Assembly (NCBI GenBank): GCA_020543525.1
Contig: JAHYIO010000006.1
Location: forward strand, 310,001 to 374,000
DNA: 64,000 nt
Direction: 5' to 3'
Origin: Coriolopsis trogii
Taxonomy: Eukaryota; Basidiomycota; Agaricomycetes; Polyporales; Polyporaceae
Position 1 is the stretch's first letter; each line of letters starts with the position of its first letter. A model generated the notes under the pieces. The model was not told the DNA's origin and made no database searches. It saw only the letters and a list, made by a program, of their open reading frames with translations. Positions 24,075-35,985 of the stretch are shown here, piece after piece. Position numbers and translations under genes: made by a program.

Positions 24075-25336
24075 ATGATGCTCCCACTAATGCCCCCTGA
24101 AGTTGCAGACCTCATCATCGATGAGCTCGAAGGGGACATCCTTTCGCTCCGAGCTTGCTCTCTGTCCTGGCGTACATGGCTCCCTCGGACGCGCTTCTAT
24201 CTCATGCGACGCATCTCTATACGACACAAGCGGCAACTCGACCGTCTTCTCCAACTGCTCAATAGCAATTCCTCGTTGACGCCTCTCATAATCTCCGTCG
24301 AAATATCGCCGGCCTACCACGAGAAGTCTCCTTTATCGCTGGTGGAACTCGTATTGATACTACTCCTTCCTCTTCTCCCAAACGTCTCCACTTGGAACCT
24401 GAATCACACGTCCGAAGATCACAAGCCTTTGGGAGTATCTACGCAATCCAGAGCCGTCGCAGCTCTCCGTCAGTATACTTGGGTGACTACCCTGGTTCTT
24501 GGACCCCTCATCTTCTTCAGTCCCATGGCCCTTGTACGACTCGTGTCCGCCCTTCCTCGACTGCAGACTTTGCTGTGCACCCGCTTGCAGATCCATACAT
24601 CTTGGCCTTTACTGAATGCCACATATCGCTTCCCTCATATAGTCAGACAACTCCCTCTTGTTCGCCTGAAGGTATGTCCGTTGGTAACGTTGAGCCCTGG
24701 GCAGCTAACGACGCCATTGGATCAGATTGATCAAGTGGACAACGCCTGTGTCCAAATAATATTGGACTTAATTGAACCTAGAAGTCTTGAGTACCTCACA
24801 GTCTCAGCGACTGCCGGTGGAGAAGATGAAGATGTACTGGGTGAGTGGATCCCACCGTCTTTGAGCGACTTCTCTTGAATACGTTAGCAGGAAGGCTTTA
24901 CGCCGCTTTGTCTCGTTTCTCTCGCTTGCGCGGCCTCGTACTTCTGCTCGGGTCGTCCCAAAGTGGGGAACTGTACGCAAATCAAGTTGCCCACGCTTGC
25001 AACCTGTTGAACCATGTCAGCTCACCGGCTTTGGAGGAGCTTGAGCTCGAGCTGGGGCTGTTGGAGGGTATCTCTTGGTACCGTGAACTATCGAGGCAAA
25101 GAGTCGGGACCGTCGACTTCCAGCGACTCGACCGCCTGTTTTCTGAACCGAAGTTTTGCAAGCTGCCCCATATCACGTTCACAGTGCCCGGATGGTCAAG
25201 GCAGCATGCCCTTTGGGCCGGTGTCCTCCGGCGACTGTTCCCGACTCTTCACCAGCGGTTGCCGGTTCGTCTCGAATACTCTCCAACCGGTATGTGTGCT
25301 TGTAGCAGATACTACAATATCCACAGTTCTCGGTGA
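24075..25336 (+). CDS. F-box protein, small LRR-like type
   Basis: Exons 24075-24840 and 24891-25336 (intron 50 nt) give 403 residues. An additional in-frame 54-nt intron at 24672-24725 (GTATGT...CAG) is possible and would remove 18 residues. F-box at the N-terminus: LMPPEVADLIIDEL, RACSLSWRTWLPRTRFYLMRRISI. Later leucine-rich strands (SLEYLTVSATAG, ALEELELELGLL) match the gene at 15.3 kb. The stop lies only 26 bp before the ATG of the WD40 gene. A GTATGT donor at 25292 and a TAG acceptor at 25356 would join this gene in frame to the WD40 protein, so a single F-box/WD40 product cannot be excluded. Confidence 0.8.
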
Positions 25337-25362
25337 ACTAACGGAGAAAAACGGTAGACATC

Positions 25363-26394
25363 ATGGCGTCCTTCGAGAGACGCACCGAGACTATCAACGT
25401 CCTGACCGTCTCCCCGGACAGTCAGTGGGTTGCCAGTGCCCTGGGTGACGGCGCCGTCTGCTTTCATCGCATTCGGACAGACACAAGTTCTGTAACGGAC
25501 GTTGGCATGTGGAAGCTTTCAGACATCTCCATGGCGGAATGCTTGCAGTTCTCTCCCGATAGCCAGCTTCTCGCCGCGGCCCACAGGCAAGAGATATTCG
25601 TCTGGAACGTGCACCAGGGCCGCCAATCCGCTCTCCTCGTAGGTCACTCCGAACAAATCACCACCATCGACTGGGCCCCCGCTGCTTGCACGAGGCGACT
25701 CGCATCGGGATCATGGGACGGGACAATACGTATATGGGATGTGCAGACGTCCGAGCTGCTCTACTCCATCGTTGCCCATTGTGGCGCCATCAACCATGTC
25801 AAGTACTCTCCAGACGGCACACTCCTTTTATCTTGCGGGGCCGACTCCACCTGCAGAATATGGGACGCAGCGAAGGCCGCTCAATGCCGCACGCTCCTCG
25901 GACACACGCGCGCAGTCACTGTCGCCGCATTCGATAGCTCTGGGCACCGGCTCGCCACGGGGTCGGAAGACTGCAGCATGCGGGTGTGGGACGTCCGCAC
26001 CGGGAAGCGTCTCCTGAAATGTGACGCAAAGAAAGATTCCGTGCGGAACGTCATGTTCTCACCGAAAGACGACGGTCGCATCCTCTACGTTTCCGGCAAC
26101 TATGTGCAGATACTCGACACCGCTAGTGGCGAAGTGCTCCTTTCGTGCGGATCTGATGGCGGCCATATATTCAATGCGCACTGTTCCTCAGATGGGAGAT
26201 ATGTCGTCCTGTCTCTGCGCAGTGGCGGCGTCGAGGTTTGGTCTACCTTCAATGGGGCGCGCGTGGCAAGATTCTCGGATCGACCGGCTTACTCTGCGCA
26301 CGGTGCATTCACACCTAACAGGAAGGCAATTGTTTCTTTAGCTGCAGGGGGGAGGGCCCGAATCCGGAACGTTTGGGACATCGGGGCTTGGTGA
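25363..26394 (+). CDS. WD40-repeat protein
   Basis: One exon, 343 residues, made almost entirely of WD40 blades: LTVSPDSQWVASALGDG, LQFSPDSQLLAAAH, LASGSWDGTIRIWDVQ, LLSCGADSTCRIWDAA, LATGSEDCSMRVWDVR, VQILDTASGEV, VLSLRSGGVEVWS. This is enough for one seven-bladed propeller. Such proteins act as binding platforms; no specific orthologue was recognised. The start codon is 26 bp after the stop of the F-box gene, so either the promoter lies in the F-box gene or the two are spliced together. Confidence 0.85.
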   Translation: MASFERRTETINVLTVSPDSQWVASALGDGAVCFHRIRTDTSSVTDVGMWKLSDISMAECLQFSPDSQLLAAAHRQEIFVWNVHQGRQSALLVGHSEQITTIDWAPAACTRRLASGSWDGTIRIWDVQTSELLYSIVAHCGAINHVKYSPDGTLLLSCGADSTCRIWDAAKAAQCRTLLGHTRAVTVAAFDSSGHRLATGSEDCSMRVWDVRTGKRLLKCDAKKDSVRNVMFSPKDDGRILYVSGNYVQILDTASGEVLLSCGSDGGHIFNAHCSSDGRYVVLSLRSGGVEVWSTFNGARVARFSDRPAYSAHGAFTPNRKAIVSLAAGGRARIRNVWDIGAW

Positions 26395-27724
26395 GATACA
26401 CGGATCGCATGAATGAGACGCTGCGAGTGTCTTGCTAAGTTATGTATCTCCGTTGCCTCAGTTGTTCGCCGAGGCTGAGCGCTGACGTCCGAACCAATAG
26501 CTTCCCCCGCTTCCCAGGCGATGGAGTTGTTTCAAGGCGAGAGTTCAAGTTCTACGGTCCAACCATACGTCTCTGGAACAGCATCTCGGCTCGCTCGTTT
26601 GAGTTTCGTTGGCTCTCACGTATATGGCCTCTCTTAGAGAGCACGTTGACTTCACCGCACACTGCGACCTCGTCATTCCATCTGACGCGTCGACTCACCC
26701 TTTCCGACTGCCACCGGACCCCGGAATCCATCGCTCGTTGCCGGACTTGCCAACGGGTGGCATATTATGTACATCTTCGAGGACAAGCCGACGACACGAA
26801 CTAGGATGTACCACGTACCACCTGATCCTGCCAATCACCCTCTATATCTAGGCTGTCATGATCAAGGGACATGTGGTATACTTCACGCATGCATTGTTCC
26901 TTGACCAGTACTCACTTTGGTTCTATCCCTGGCCATCCGTTGTTTTGAGATCGCCGCTGCTTTCTTCCTATCGGTGCTACGCCTTTCGCCCATTCGAGTG
27001 CTACCCGTGGCTCCTAACATTTGGCGTCGGACCTGTCTCAGTCAGGGGGACCGGTCGACTTATGTACGCCGAATGCACAAGGCGTGCGCACTACGCGATA
27101 TGGTCGCCATCGCCGCGCACCTCGAGGCCGGGAGGCACGCCGCGCAAGGCACCCAGTCGAACTCTCGAGTAGCCGCCGGGCTACTTAGTAGGGTTAGCGT
27201 CGATCCCATAAGGGACAATTTGATTTAGCAGCAGGGTGCCTCGATATCCTCCTCCTCCCTATCTCTTCGAGGTTCCTTCGACCACTCGCAAAGTCCACCC
27301 AACGACGAGATCCGTAGTTTCGCGAAATGTTGTGATACATCTATTCCACGGTGTTGACAGATGTTGAGGCGTACAGCAATGGATGAGCGCGGTTCACGGT
27401 CTGTTTTACTCTGTTCCCTTATCTTGGAAGCCACCACGAACAAAAAACTCATGCAGCGCTCCAGAGATTAGAGTTCCTGAAGCCGCTATCTCGTCCGGTA
27501 GAATCGTTCATGACGCCCACCAAACGTATGCCTTCCTTGGTCTCCCCGCTATTAGTATTCTAGGTCTGAGGGCGGCCTCGAATCAGATCTTCGACCACCC
27601 ATCCCCATCCCTTGTACTTATATCTGCTCGTGCGACCATATGCACCCCAGCTAGTACTTTCTGCGTCGCTATCCTCCCCCTTCCACCGGTACCCTCCACC
27701 GCGCTCTGCGCTGTGGTGCCCACC
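26395..27724. other. 1.3 kb without recognised gene
   Basis: Several open frames of 80-120 codons on the plus strand (26442-26804, 26858-27172) but none has a domain motif or a splice model that extends it. The last 200 bp are pyrimidine-rich and probably form the promoter and leader of the membrane-protein gene. Confidence 0.45.
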
Positions 27725-29385
27725 ATGGGCGACATCAGCGTCGAAAATGCTGAGCTCATCGGACTCTGGTTCCAGCTTCTCGCGACGGGTGAGTTTCACT
27801 CGCCTTATGTGGTATTACTCGTCACACTAACATGACACATCGTGCCCGCGTGCAGGCGCGTACTTGGTATACTTTCCACAGTGCGTGTCCGTCTTCGCTG
27901 TGAAGAAGAACAGCGGGAAGCCCTCGTCACGCTGGCTCCACATCGCCTGCTATTTCATCTTCCTATCCGCCATAGCTGTGCGTCTCTCTTCACTTGCTTC
28001 GCAGTTAGGAACTGGTGCTCACAACGGGTGGATCTTACCTCTAATAATGTCACCAGGACCAAGTTTTGGCACTCGTCCGGACGTACCAAGCGTTTGGTGT
28101 GCACGGGGGCCAGCGTCCAGACCCTACCGCGTACTACGCGGACCCCGCCAACCCCCTGGCCGCGTCCAAGAACTCGTTCAACATCGTCCTCACGCTCGTT
28201 TCGGATGTAATCATAGTGAGTTCGCTCTCACGACAACGGAGATGGGATGCATGGAAGTCCTATCGGTGAGCGCTTCGGTTGCTAATTGCACTTTCTTCGC
28301 CTTCGTGGCAGGTGTACCGGACCCTTGTACTCTGGAACTTCAACTTTTGGGTTGTTCTTCTCCCTGCGGCTGCTATCCTGGCGAATGTCGGTGAGTGGTC
28401 ACTGGGCTATTCATATCCGGGCATAGGGGAGAGCGCTGACATTGCTCGAACTCTGATCATTCAGCCCTCGGGGTTCTGTTCATCGTCGCCCTCATGCAAG
28501 TGGAGTCGGGGGACAATCTCATACGGAGCGACATCTCGGTCCGGATACGTTACTACTTCGTACTCACATTCTGCTTGAATGTTGTGTGCGCGGGTAAGCC
28601 TGCATGCCCTCCTCTTTCCTGCGCTTTTCGATAACCCACGTCCGACAGGTTTAATCTGCTGGAAGATATGGCGGATTCACTCTAGGGTGGCTCGCAGTAT
28701 GTCCAACTCGCCAGACGCAGGCTCATCTGCCGGAGGCTCGTATACGAACCATGTGCTAGAGACCATCTTCCAATCTGGTACGTTTACACAACGCGAATTG
28801 CGGACCCACGCGTCCCGCCTTCTGACCGTCCCCGCAGCCGGGATATACTGTGCACACCTACTTGTGCTCATCATCACCGACGCGATCGGCACCAATATCT
28901 TCTTCATCTTCCTCGATCCGGTACGTAGTCGCACACGGTACCCGTCCCTCTCCCGCTGCAGTTTTACTTACGGCCGGAACTTACTGGCTTCCTCTCCCAG
29001 CTCCCGCCAATCGCCGTGAGCATGTCCTCCCTCATCCCAATTGCTGACATCCCACTAACAAATGCTCCTTACGACTCACCTGCAGGCCATTGTGTTCTCC
29101 ATGATGATCGTCCGCGCGCGGCATGCCAACAACTCAAGCACCGCCACGCACGCCACGCTCGGCACACTCTCCTCGCCCGTAGGTGCCGGTCGTCTCTGGG
29201 GTACAAACGTGAGCTTCGCGCCCCGCCAGAACGTCTCCATCGGCGTGACCATCGACCTCGAGCGCGTCGTCCACACTGACGACACCGACGGCGGGAGCGT
29301 GCACCAATATGGGGAGTACCCGCCCCGCACGCGCGCCTCGAGCCTGTCAAGCTCGAAGGAGGTAGACGTTGCGGAGGCCGTGTAG
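27725..29385 (+). CDS. Seven-helix membrane protein of a basidiomycete-specific family
   Basis: Nine exons give 359 residues; introns are 27789-27855, 27978-28056, 28216-28311, 28391-28464, 28594-28648, 28778-28837, 28921-29000 and 29016-29085. Exon 8 is only 15 nt (LPPIA). Seven hydrophobic segments follow in order (around LIGLWFQLLATGAYLVY, WLHIACYFIFLSAIA, IVLTLVSDVIIVYRTLVLW, VVLLPAAAILANVALGVLF, YYFVLTFCLNVVCAGLICW, AHLLVLIITDAIGTNIFF, IAAIVFSMMIVR), with a serine-rich cytosolic tail. The layout is that of an expanded agaricomycete membrane-protein family with no agreed name. A receptor-like role is possible but not shown. Confidence 0.87.
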
Positions 29386-30115
29386 TCACGTCTTATTACG
29401 CTTTACGCCTTTCGCTTCCGTTCCTTTAAATTCTGCTGTACACTACTGCTGGGCTATGGCTGTGTGAGCGATGTGACCTTACGTATAAATGATGGGATCT
29501 TGCAACATTAACAATTAATGTATCATACCCTCCGCTGCACTCTACGGTCACCTTGACGGTTGGTATCATCAGAAAGAGAAGAGTTCCAGTAACGGGACCC
29601 AGGCCTCATGAGCAACGAGAAGAGTTTGGTATGGATCTTGAAGCTTTTCGCGAAATGACCGTTCGCCGGGCCTTCGCATAGCAACGTTGTGGGCGCATGA
29701 GAACTTGCAGGGCGAGGACCCCAAAAGCAGTGGTCGGTTAAGGAACGTTTTGATTTATGCTGCGTAATCGCACAAAATAACTGGGTACACGCTGCGATAT
29801 ATGGGAGGTAGGTATCTGGGAACCGGCGGGAAATGAACGGCGAACTCAGGGTCGAGGAGCGGTAATCGTAGGAGAAGTAGACAATGGAAACGCAAGAACG
29901 CAGTAGACACAAGAACAAGAAATCATTAAGGAGAGTGTTGTGAGTTGAGCAACAGCACACGGCTAACAGAGCAAAGATCAGATTGTAGTACGTAGGTTAA
30001 GCCCGGACGGCACACAGGCACAAATGCACAATGCACAAGACGTGATTAGGGTCATACGTGAGGGGGGAGGAGGAGAAAGTGAAGGAGAGAAGGCAAAGCA
30101 AGTCTACTGAAAGCC
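29386..30115. other. Convergent 3' intergenic region
   Basis: Lies between the ends of the membrane-protein gene (+) and the Num1-like gene (-). A/T-richer than the genes; holds their 3' UTRs and polyadenylation signals. No gene recognised. Confidence 0.5.
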
Positions 30116-33100
30116 CTATGAATCATGCCCAGCACCTGACGCAGCAGTCTTTGCCGACCGCCGCGTCCCGAATCTAGAGAAGAAGCCAGCACCGTCGTGC
30201 GATGTCGAGCTACCCGCACGGGAGCGGAAGGACCACGCAGGAGAGACCGGTCGCTGCATGTCCATCGTGTTCGGATCAAGCAAGTGTCCGCTCGCACGAG
30301 ATGGCGCTCGATTAGGGGCTGGATTGGGGTCGTGGGTGTGGTTGTGGTGATGGTGGTGCTCGATTTTGCCTGACCGCCCGACGGTATGACGTCCGTCACA
30401 GCAGGCGCGCACGTTCTCCAAACCCTCGAAACCCTCATCGGAGAGCGTCTCGTCGTGCAACTCGAAGTCGAGCTCGTCAGAGTCTCCGCCACCAGGAATG
30501 TGCTCGTATTCCTTCGTAGGGCTGCTTGGGCCTTCTGCCCATCGAAGGTATTCGGCCGCGGGAGTGCCTGACCGCTTGCTCATGGAGCCGCCTAACGAGA
30601 TTTGCGAGCGACTACGCTGCCCGCGAGGAGTGACATTCCACGAGTCACCACTGAGACCAGTCCGGCCGGTCCGACCAGTGCGGGTACTGCGCTGGCTTTC
30701 GGGGCTAGACATCACGTTTGCGGGGTACTCATCCGGCGGAAGCTCCCCATTGACGGACATGGGACTCATCGGCGCACCACCACCTTGGGCTGCTGCGACG
30801 TGCTGCTGACCCGGCCTCGAGAGGAGATACGTCAAAGCCTGTCAAAGACATTCGTCAGCTAAACAGAACAGATGACAAATCTGCCTACTCACGTTGAACC
30901 AAATGTCGTGTCTCTCCTTGGTAGGCGCAGTGAACTTCATCTCCCGCTGAGGCGTCGACACGATCACACTGTACTGGTGGATGCCCGGCGGCATCGGGTT
31001 CGGGTCCATGACCGCGCGAACGCCCTCGATATAGGCTTCAAGCAGAGCACGTCAGCATACCGAACTCGACACCGAGAAACTGCCAAAAAACGTACCACTC
31101 TTCGCACTGGACTCGGTCACATTTGACGACCCAGGGTCAGCCGAGCTCCAGTACAAGGTCCGTGTATATGGATGAACCCAGAAGAAGCGCTTGTGTCTCC
31201 TCTCTCCATGTCCCTTCCCAATTGCGCGCCGCGTGTACTTGTACAAGAACTCGCCAATCATCGTCTGCGTGATCGAGTGGATGATCTGCGGGTCCGTCGA
31301 CGCAGCACCAGGGCCTGCCGCCCCCACGCGGTCCTGCACCGTCATCGGCTCCAGAGTGCTGTGCCGACGCATGTGGTTCTCAAAGTGGTGGTCGGATGAG
31401 ATAGACGAGCGTTGTGAGCCAATGCTCTGCCCGCCCGAGTTGAGCGACGCATTAGAGAGCTCGCGTCGTTCGCCTCGGGTGTTGAAGGACAGTGCCGATG
31501 GACTGGACAGCGGAGCACGAGATGCCGCGTTCGCTGCCGACCTGAAGCTGCTCGTAGAAGGCAGCTGTCGGAGGCCCTGCTGCGATGGTGGCATGGACGC
31601 ACCATGTGCGCGACCGATCGTGCCTCGGCCTGGTATACCCAGGTTGGGAGTCGTGGCACGATGGATGAGTTCGGGCGGAGGGGGTGATGAGGGACGCGGG
31701 GGAGCGAGGTCGTGGGAAACCCTCTTCTCGGGGATAAATGGAGGAGGGAGCATGGAGTTGGGCGGCGGAGGTGCCCGAGGGGGAGGAGGGAGCACCATCA
31801 TGGGCGGGCGCGACTTGTCGACGATGTTCGGCAGCATCGACGGCGTACGGGACCGGCTAACGACATCGTCAAGGGCTCCCGACAGCGTAGACTCAATGGA
31901 CTGCCGCCTGTCTGAGTGGGAGGTGCGGGGGCGGGCAATGAAGGTTGCATTGGGGTCCCGGATGGTCGTGTTTGGTGAGGGAGAGACGACCGAGGCGACA
32001 GGCGCCGGCGCTGTGGGAACGGTGGTAGTCGAAGCCGGGGGCGAGGACGGCGGGATGAACTGGAACTGCTGGGAACTTGGACCAACACGGAACATAGTAG
32101 GCACAGCGGCAGCGGCGGCACCTGCGGCGGCAGCGGTACCAGGGACGGCAGAAGATGCAACAGAAGCGGGAGAGGAAAGGGCAATAGGGATAACTGCAGG
32201 ACTTGATGAAAGCGTGGAAGCGGGAATAGTGGCAGGAGCCGGGACGGGGGCAGGAGGTGGTGGCGGTATCCACTCGTCTGTCTGAATGGACATCTCCTTC
32301 ATCTCGGGCTTAGGCTCGGGGACAGGCTCCGGAATAGGCTCTGGCACCACCACAGGTTCGACGACCGGTGTTGGTTCTGGTTCTGGTTCAGGTTCTGGTT
32401 CCACCTGTACGCCCTCCTCGACCATCTCAATTACCGGTTCTGGCACGACAACCGGCTCCGGTACTGGTTCAGGTTCCACCTGTATGCCCTCCTCGACGGT
32501 CTCCACCGGCGGCGGCTCCGGAATAGGATCCGTCTCAATCTCCACCGACGCATAAGTGAGCTGCGGCTTGACTGGCTCCGAAACAACAACAGTGGGCTCA
32601 GTAGGTTGAGGAAGGGAAGCCGACGAGGCCATCGCCGAAGCATTCCTGCTACTTTGGATGTGCGATGCCTTGATGCTCTCGTCTTCGCTGCCCGAGCCCT
32701 CGTCGGAGTAGTCAGCGTCGGACACCGTCATGATCGAGTGGTAATCGCTGGCAGAGTCCGAAGGCGTCATGGGGACACTATGAGCATCGGTGAAGTCCTC
32801 CGTCTGCGTCAACTCGCCCAAGACAGAACCCGTCTCGGTCGCGGCATCGTCCTCGTACTCCTCCTCGAGCATCGCCCTATTACTGAGGGAAAGCGATGGC
32901 GGGCGATGTGGGAACGTCGTGGTCTCGTCCGACTCCCCACTCGTGCTACGCAAGAGGTCTGCCGCACGGATTTCATGAGCGAAGGCGGCCGCCGCAGTCA
33001 TGGCTGGTTGCGCAACCTCGTGCGTCTGGACGTCCATATCGACCTTCGCTGGAGGCGCTGGCGCAGGCTCTGGGACGGTCTGCATCTCGACGTGAGACGT

Positions 33101-35985
33101 TGATGGTGACTCGGTCTGGATCTCGGCTGCAGAGAACGTCGGCGAAGGAGCGACCGGTTCAGGTTCAGGCTCGGCCTGAATCTCCACGTTCGAGTGAGCA
33201 GAAACAAGCTCGGGCTCGGTCTGCAAGGAGATCTCAGAGGTAGAGACAACCGGCTCTGGCTCCGGATCGACTTGAATAGCCATCTCGGAGGTTGCTGGTG
33301 GGATGATCTGAATGACCGGTGGCGGTGGCGGTGGCTCCTCGAAGTCCGTCTGCACGCCAAACTCGACCGTCTCTGGACCCGCGAACTCCTGCTGCAAGTC
33401 GTCCGCGATGGAAGATATTGCGTCGGGCTCCATCATACCAAAGTCAAACTCTGTAGAGAGCGCTTCAGGTGCTGCGACCAACGATGGCGGACGCGCTTCT
33501 TGATATGCAGCGCCTCCACGACGCGTCCGAGGCAACGTGCCGCCACGACCTCCACGAGCCATGACGCTCTGACGGAGGGGGCTTCCATTTGCAAGCGATC
33601 CCGCGGAGGCAGAGCGGCGAAGCACGTTCGCAAACGCCGGGTCCATGCCATCAATACTAGTGCGGTTCGACTGGACAGGCGGGGAGGGCGAAGCCTGGAA
33701 GTCCGGTTCTTCGTCGTCATCTTCAATATCGAGTTCGCGTCGCTCAAGTTCTTGTCGGAACGCTGCAGGAATCGGGGGCACAGAAGGTGGTGGAGAGGAC
33801 TCTGCGTCGAAGTCGTCGTTGAAATCCGAGGCAGGACTGTGCGCTGCCATGCCGAGACGTTGTATGAGAGTTAGCCCGCCCCGTCCTCGGCCTCGGCCAC
33901 GTCCCCGACCAATGCGGTAAGGTGTGAGACGTGCTTTCGGCTTCTCGACAGCCTCGGTAGCTGGCTCGACATCCTCATCTTCCTCTTCTTCAATCGCAAA
34001 GCCAGGGGAAGCTTCGAGTTTACGCCTATAGTCCATACGGAGCTCCTTCTCGCGCTGCAGCGTGCTCTTGAGCGTGTTGATTTGTCTCTGCGCATGAGCA
34101 AGGCGTTGTTGAAGGGCCTCAATCTCGTTGGTCGGGTGGTTGGGAGCCAGGAAGGGTTTGGACGGGGACGGGTCGGGTGATTCATCTGCGAATTCAAAGC
34201 CCTCGGGAGGGAAGAGACCCGAGTTGTCCAACTTCTTGCGTGTGTGCGTGGACGCGCCAGCCGTGCTGAAGACGTCGTCATCGTCGATATCCGCGGGGGT
34301 AGCCATCTCCGAAGCAGATGCACCATTGGGTGTCAGAGGAGAACCAAAGCGAGGGAGGCGTCGGCTGGCCTTATTCATCTCGACCTTCATCGAATCGAGG
34401 GCCTGCTGAAGGTCGGACTTGTCACGCTGTAGGCTTGCAGCGTGCTTGCGGGCCGTCGCGACGTCGGTCTCATGCTTAGCCTTGAGTTCCTCATAGGCGA
34501 TTTGCTGGCGTTCTGCTTCATTCTTGTGCTGGTCGGCAGTCTCGCGTGCAGTGGTCAACATGCGCGTCAATCGCTTATTCTCGCCCTCTAGACGTTGTGC
34601 TGTAGCTTGGGAATCTGCGACCTGAGTGCGAAGCTCTTGGAGGGTTACTTCGAGGTTCCAGTTCTCCTCTTTGAACTTGTCCGCAGATTGCTCCTGCTCG
34701 CGAAGCGCCTGACGCAAGTTGTCGATCGTCTTCTCGAGATCGTCCTTCTCTTCCTTCATGTCCTGAATCGCCTTGTCCCGCTCTCCAAGCAAACTCTGCA
34801 GCCGTCGAACCTCGGTAAGGAGCCCGCTCCCAATCTCGAACGCGAACTCTATATACTAACGTTAGCAAAGGCGCACATTTTTCAATCTCAATAACACGAA
34901 TGAAGCTTATTGAGGGCAGTCGTGTCATTGGTATGATGCGAAATGTAGTCAAACTAGTCTGAATTCTTGTACGCCATTCAGCGTATGATGCGAATACCCA
35001 AGCCAGCTCGACCCGGGTTACGCTGAATTGCGCTCTCCGAGGGGGGAATGTCGGACGTGATTGTGGAATTCATCTCGGCAAAGCACCACAGAAGAGACAA
35101 TTGCCTCGTGGTCGAGCCCCACAGGCCACGTCGACGGTTTGTGCGTAAAAGCACAACGTGTGTCCCCCCACATGTACTGAGCCGCAAGGGCGGTCTTCAC
35201 GGCGAACATGACTGCGTTCTGGACTCAGAGGATCCGCTTCAATGTCGCGACCCGTAGACACCTTTTCTCTGGCACGTGCGGAAGACTGAGCAGAACGCAA
35301 GGGAGATGTATTGGGGAGGAAAGGTGTCTAAGGGTCGCGGACTTTTCTGTCTGCCGTGTGTCTTGCGAACATGACCAGTCGAGACGAGGTGAAGGAGGCA
35401 CCAGGGTCATACTTCATATTTGCCCGATAGTGACAGGGATGGTTGGCGAAGTATGAGACTCACCGACATCATCCGCGCGATGGGCAGCGTTTTTGGCACG
35501 ACGAGAGGACTGAGCCGCAGACGGGCCCGCCGTAGCGGTCTTCGAGCGTTCATGATCGTTCCGAGAAGGCTCTGCGTGCCGCGAGGCAGGCGCATGGACT
35601 CCATTTGTGGGCTAATCGTAGCAGATTGGCAAACGGAGAAGGGACAACTGCGGTTGCCACTCACTTTCGAACCGAACACACTCGTCAGCTGCTCGTTCTC
35701 CGCATCCCAGGCATTGATCGCGTCGGCGAGCTCCCGATACTTGTCGCGAATACCGACGTCAAGACCATCATCACTTCCGGACCCGTCGAGCTCCAGCTCC
35801 TGCATCTGCTTGATCCGCTCCTCTAATTCCATGCGCTGCGCCAGCAGCTGGTGACCAAGCGTGGCCGCTGATTGGAGTTGCTTTTCCTTGTTGTCGAGGA
35901 GAGTCTGCAGATGGAGGCGCATGTCGCCCTGGGTATCGTAGTTGGTCATAGCGGCCACGTCGCCGCCGTCAGAGAAGGTGGTCAT
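30116..35985 (-). CDS. Num1/ApsA/Mcp5-like cortical anchor protein with C-terminal PH domain
   Basis: Five exons give 1,695 residues; introns are 35612-35664, 34849-35463 (615 nt), 31036-31095 and 30839-30892. Num1/ApsA/Mcp5 proteins bind the plasma membrane through a C-terminal PH domain and anchor dynein (and mitochondria) at the cell cortex, guiding nuclear movement. Seen here: a coiled coil at residues 20-110, a second one at about 165-300 (RDKAIQDMKEEKDDLEKTI onward), long low-complexity acidic/proline regions, and a PH domain at about 1365-1475 (TMIGEFLYKYTRRAIGKGHG, RFFWVHPYTRTLYW, IVSTPQREMKFTAPTKERHD). Two clusters of short Q-T/Q-V motifs (about 652-765 and 922-1015) resemble dynein light chain sites. 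The tail after the PH domain is serine/glycine-rich and probably phosphorylated. Confidence 0.92.
32270..33365 (-). repeat. Two arrays of LC8-like QT/QV motifs with EP-rich spacers in the Num1-like gene
   Basis: Within the large exon the short motifs FGVQTD, MAIQVD, ISLQTE, VEIQAE, AEIQTE, VEMQTV and MDVQTH occur about 15-25 residues apart (33010-33365), then EGIQVE, EGVQVE and MSIQTD with a degenerate VEIETD (32270-32550). Spacers are rich in E, P and V. The shared core is hydrophobic-Q-T/V followed mostly by an acid, which is the core of the LC8 (dynein light chain) recognition motif. Confidence 0.75.

Noticed and set aside
31191..32285. 364-codon plus-strand frame opposite the Num1-like gene
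   Set aside because: Glycine/serine-rich shadow of the proline/alanine-rich exon; no start context or splice support.
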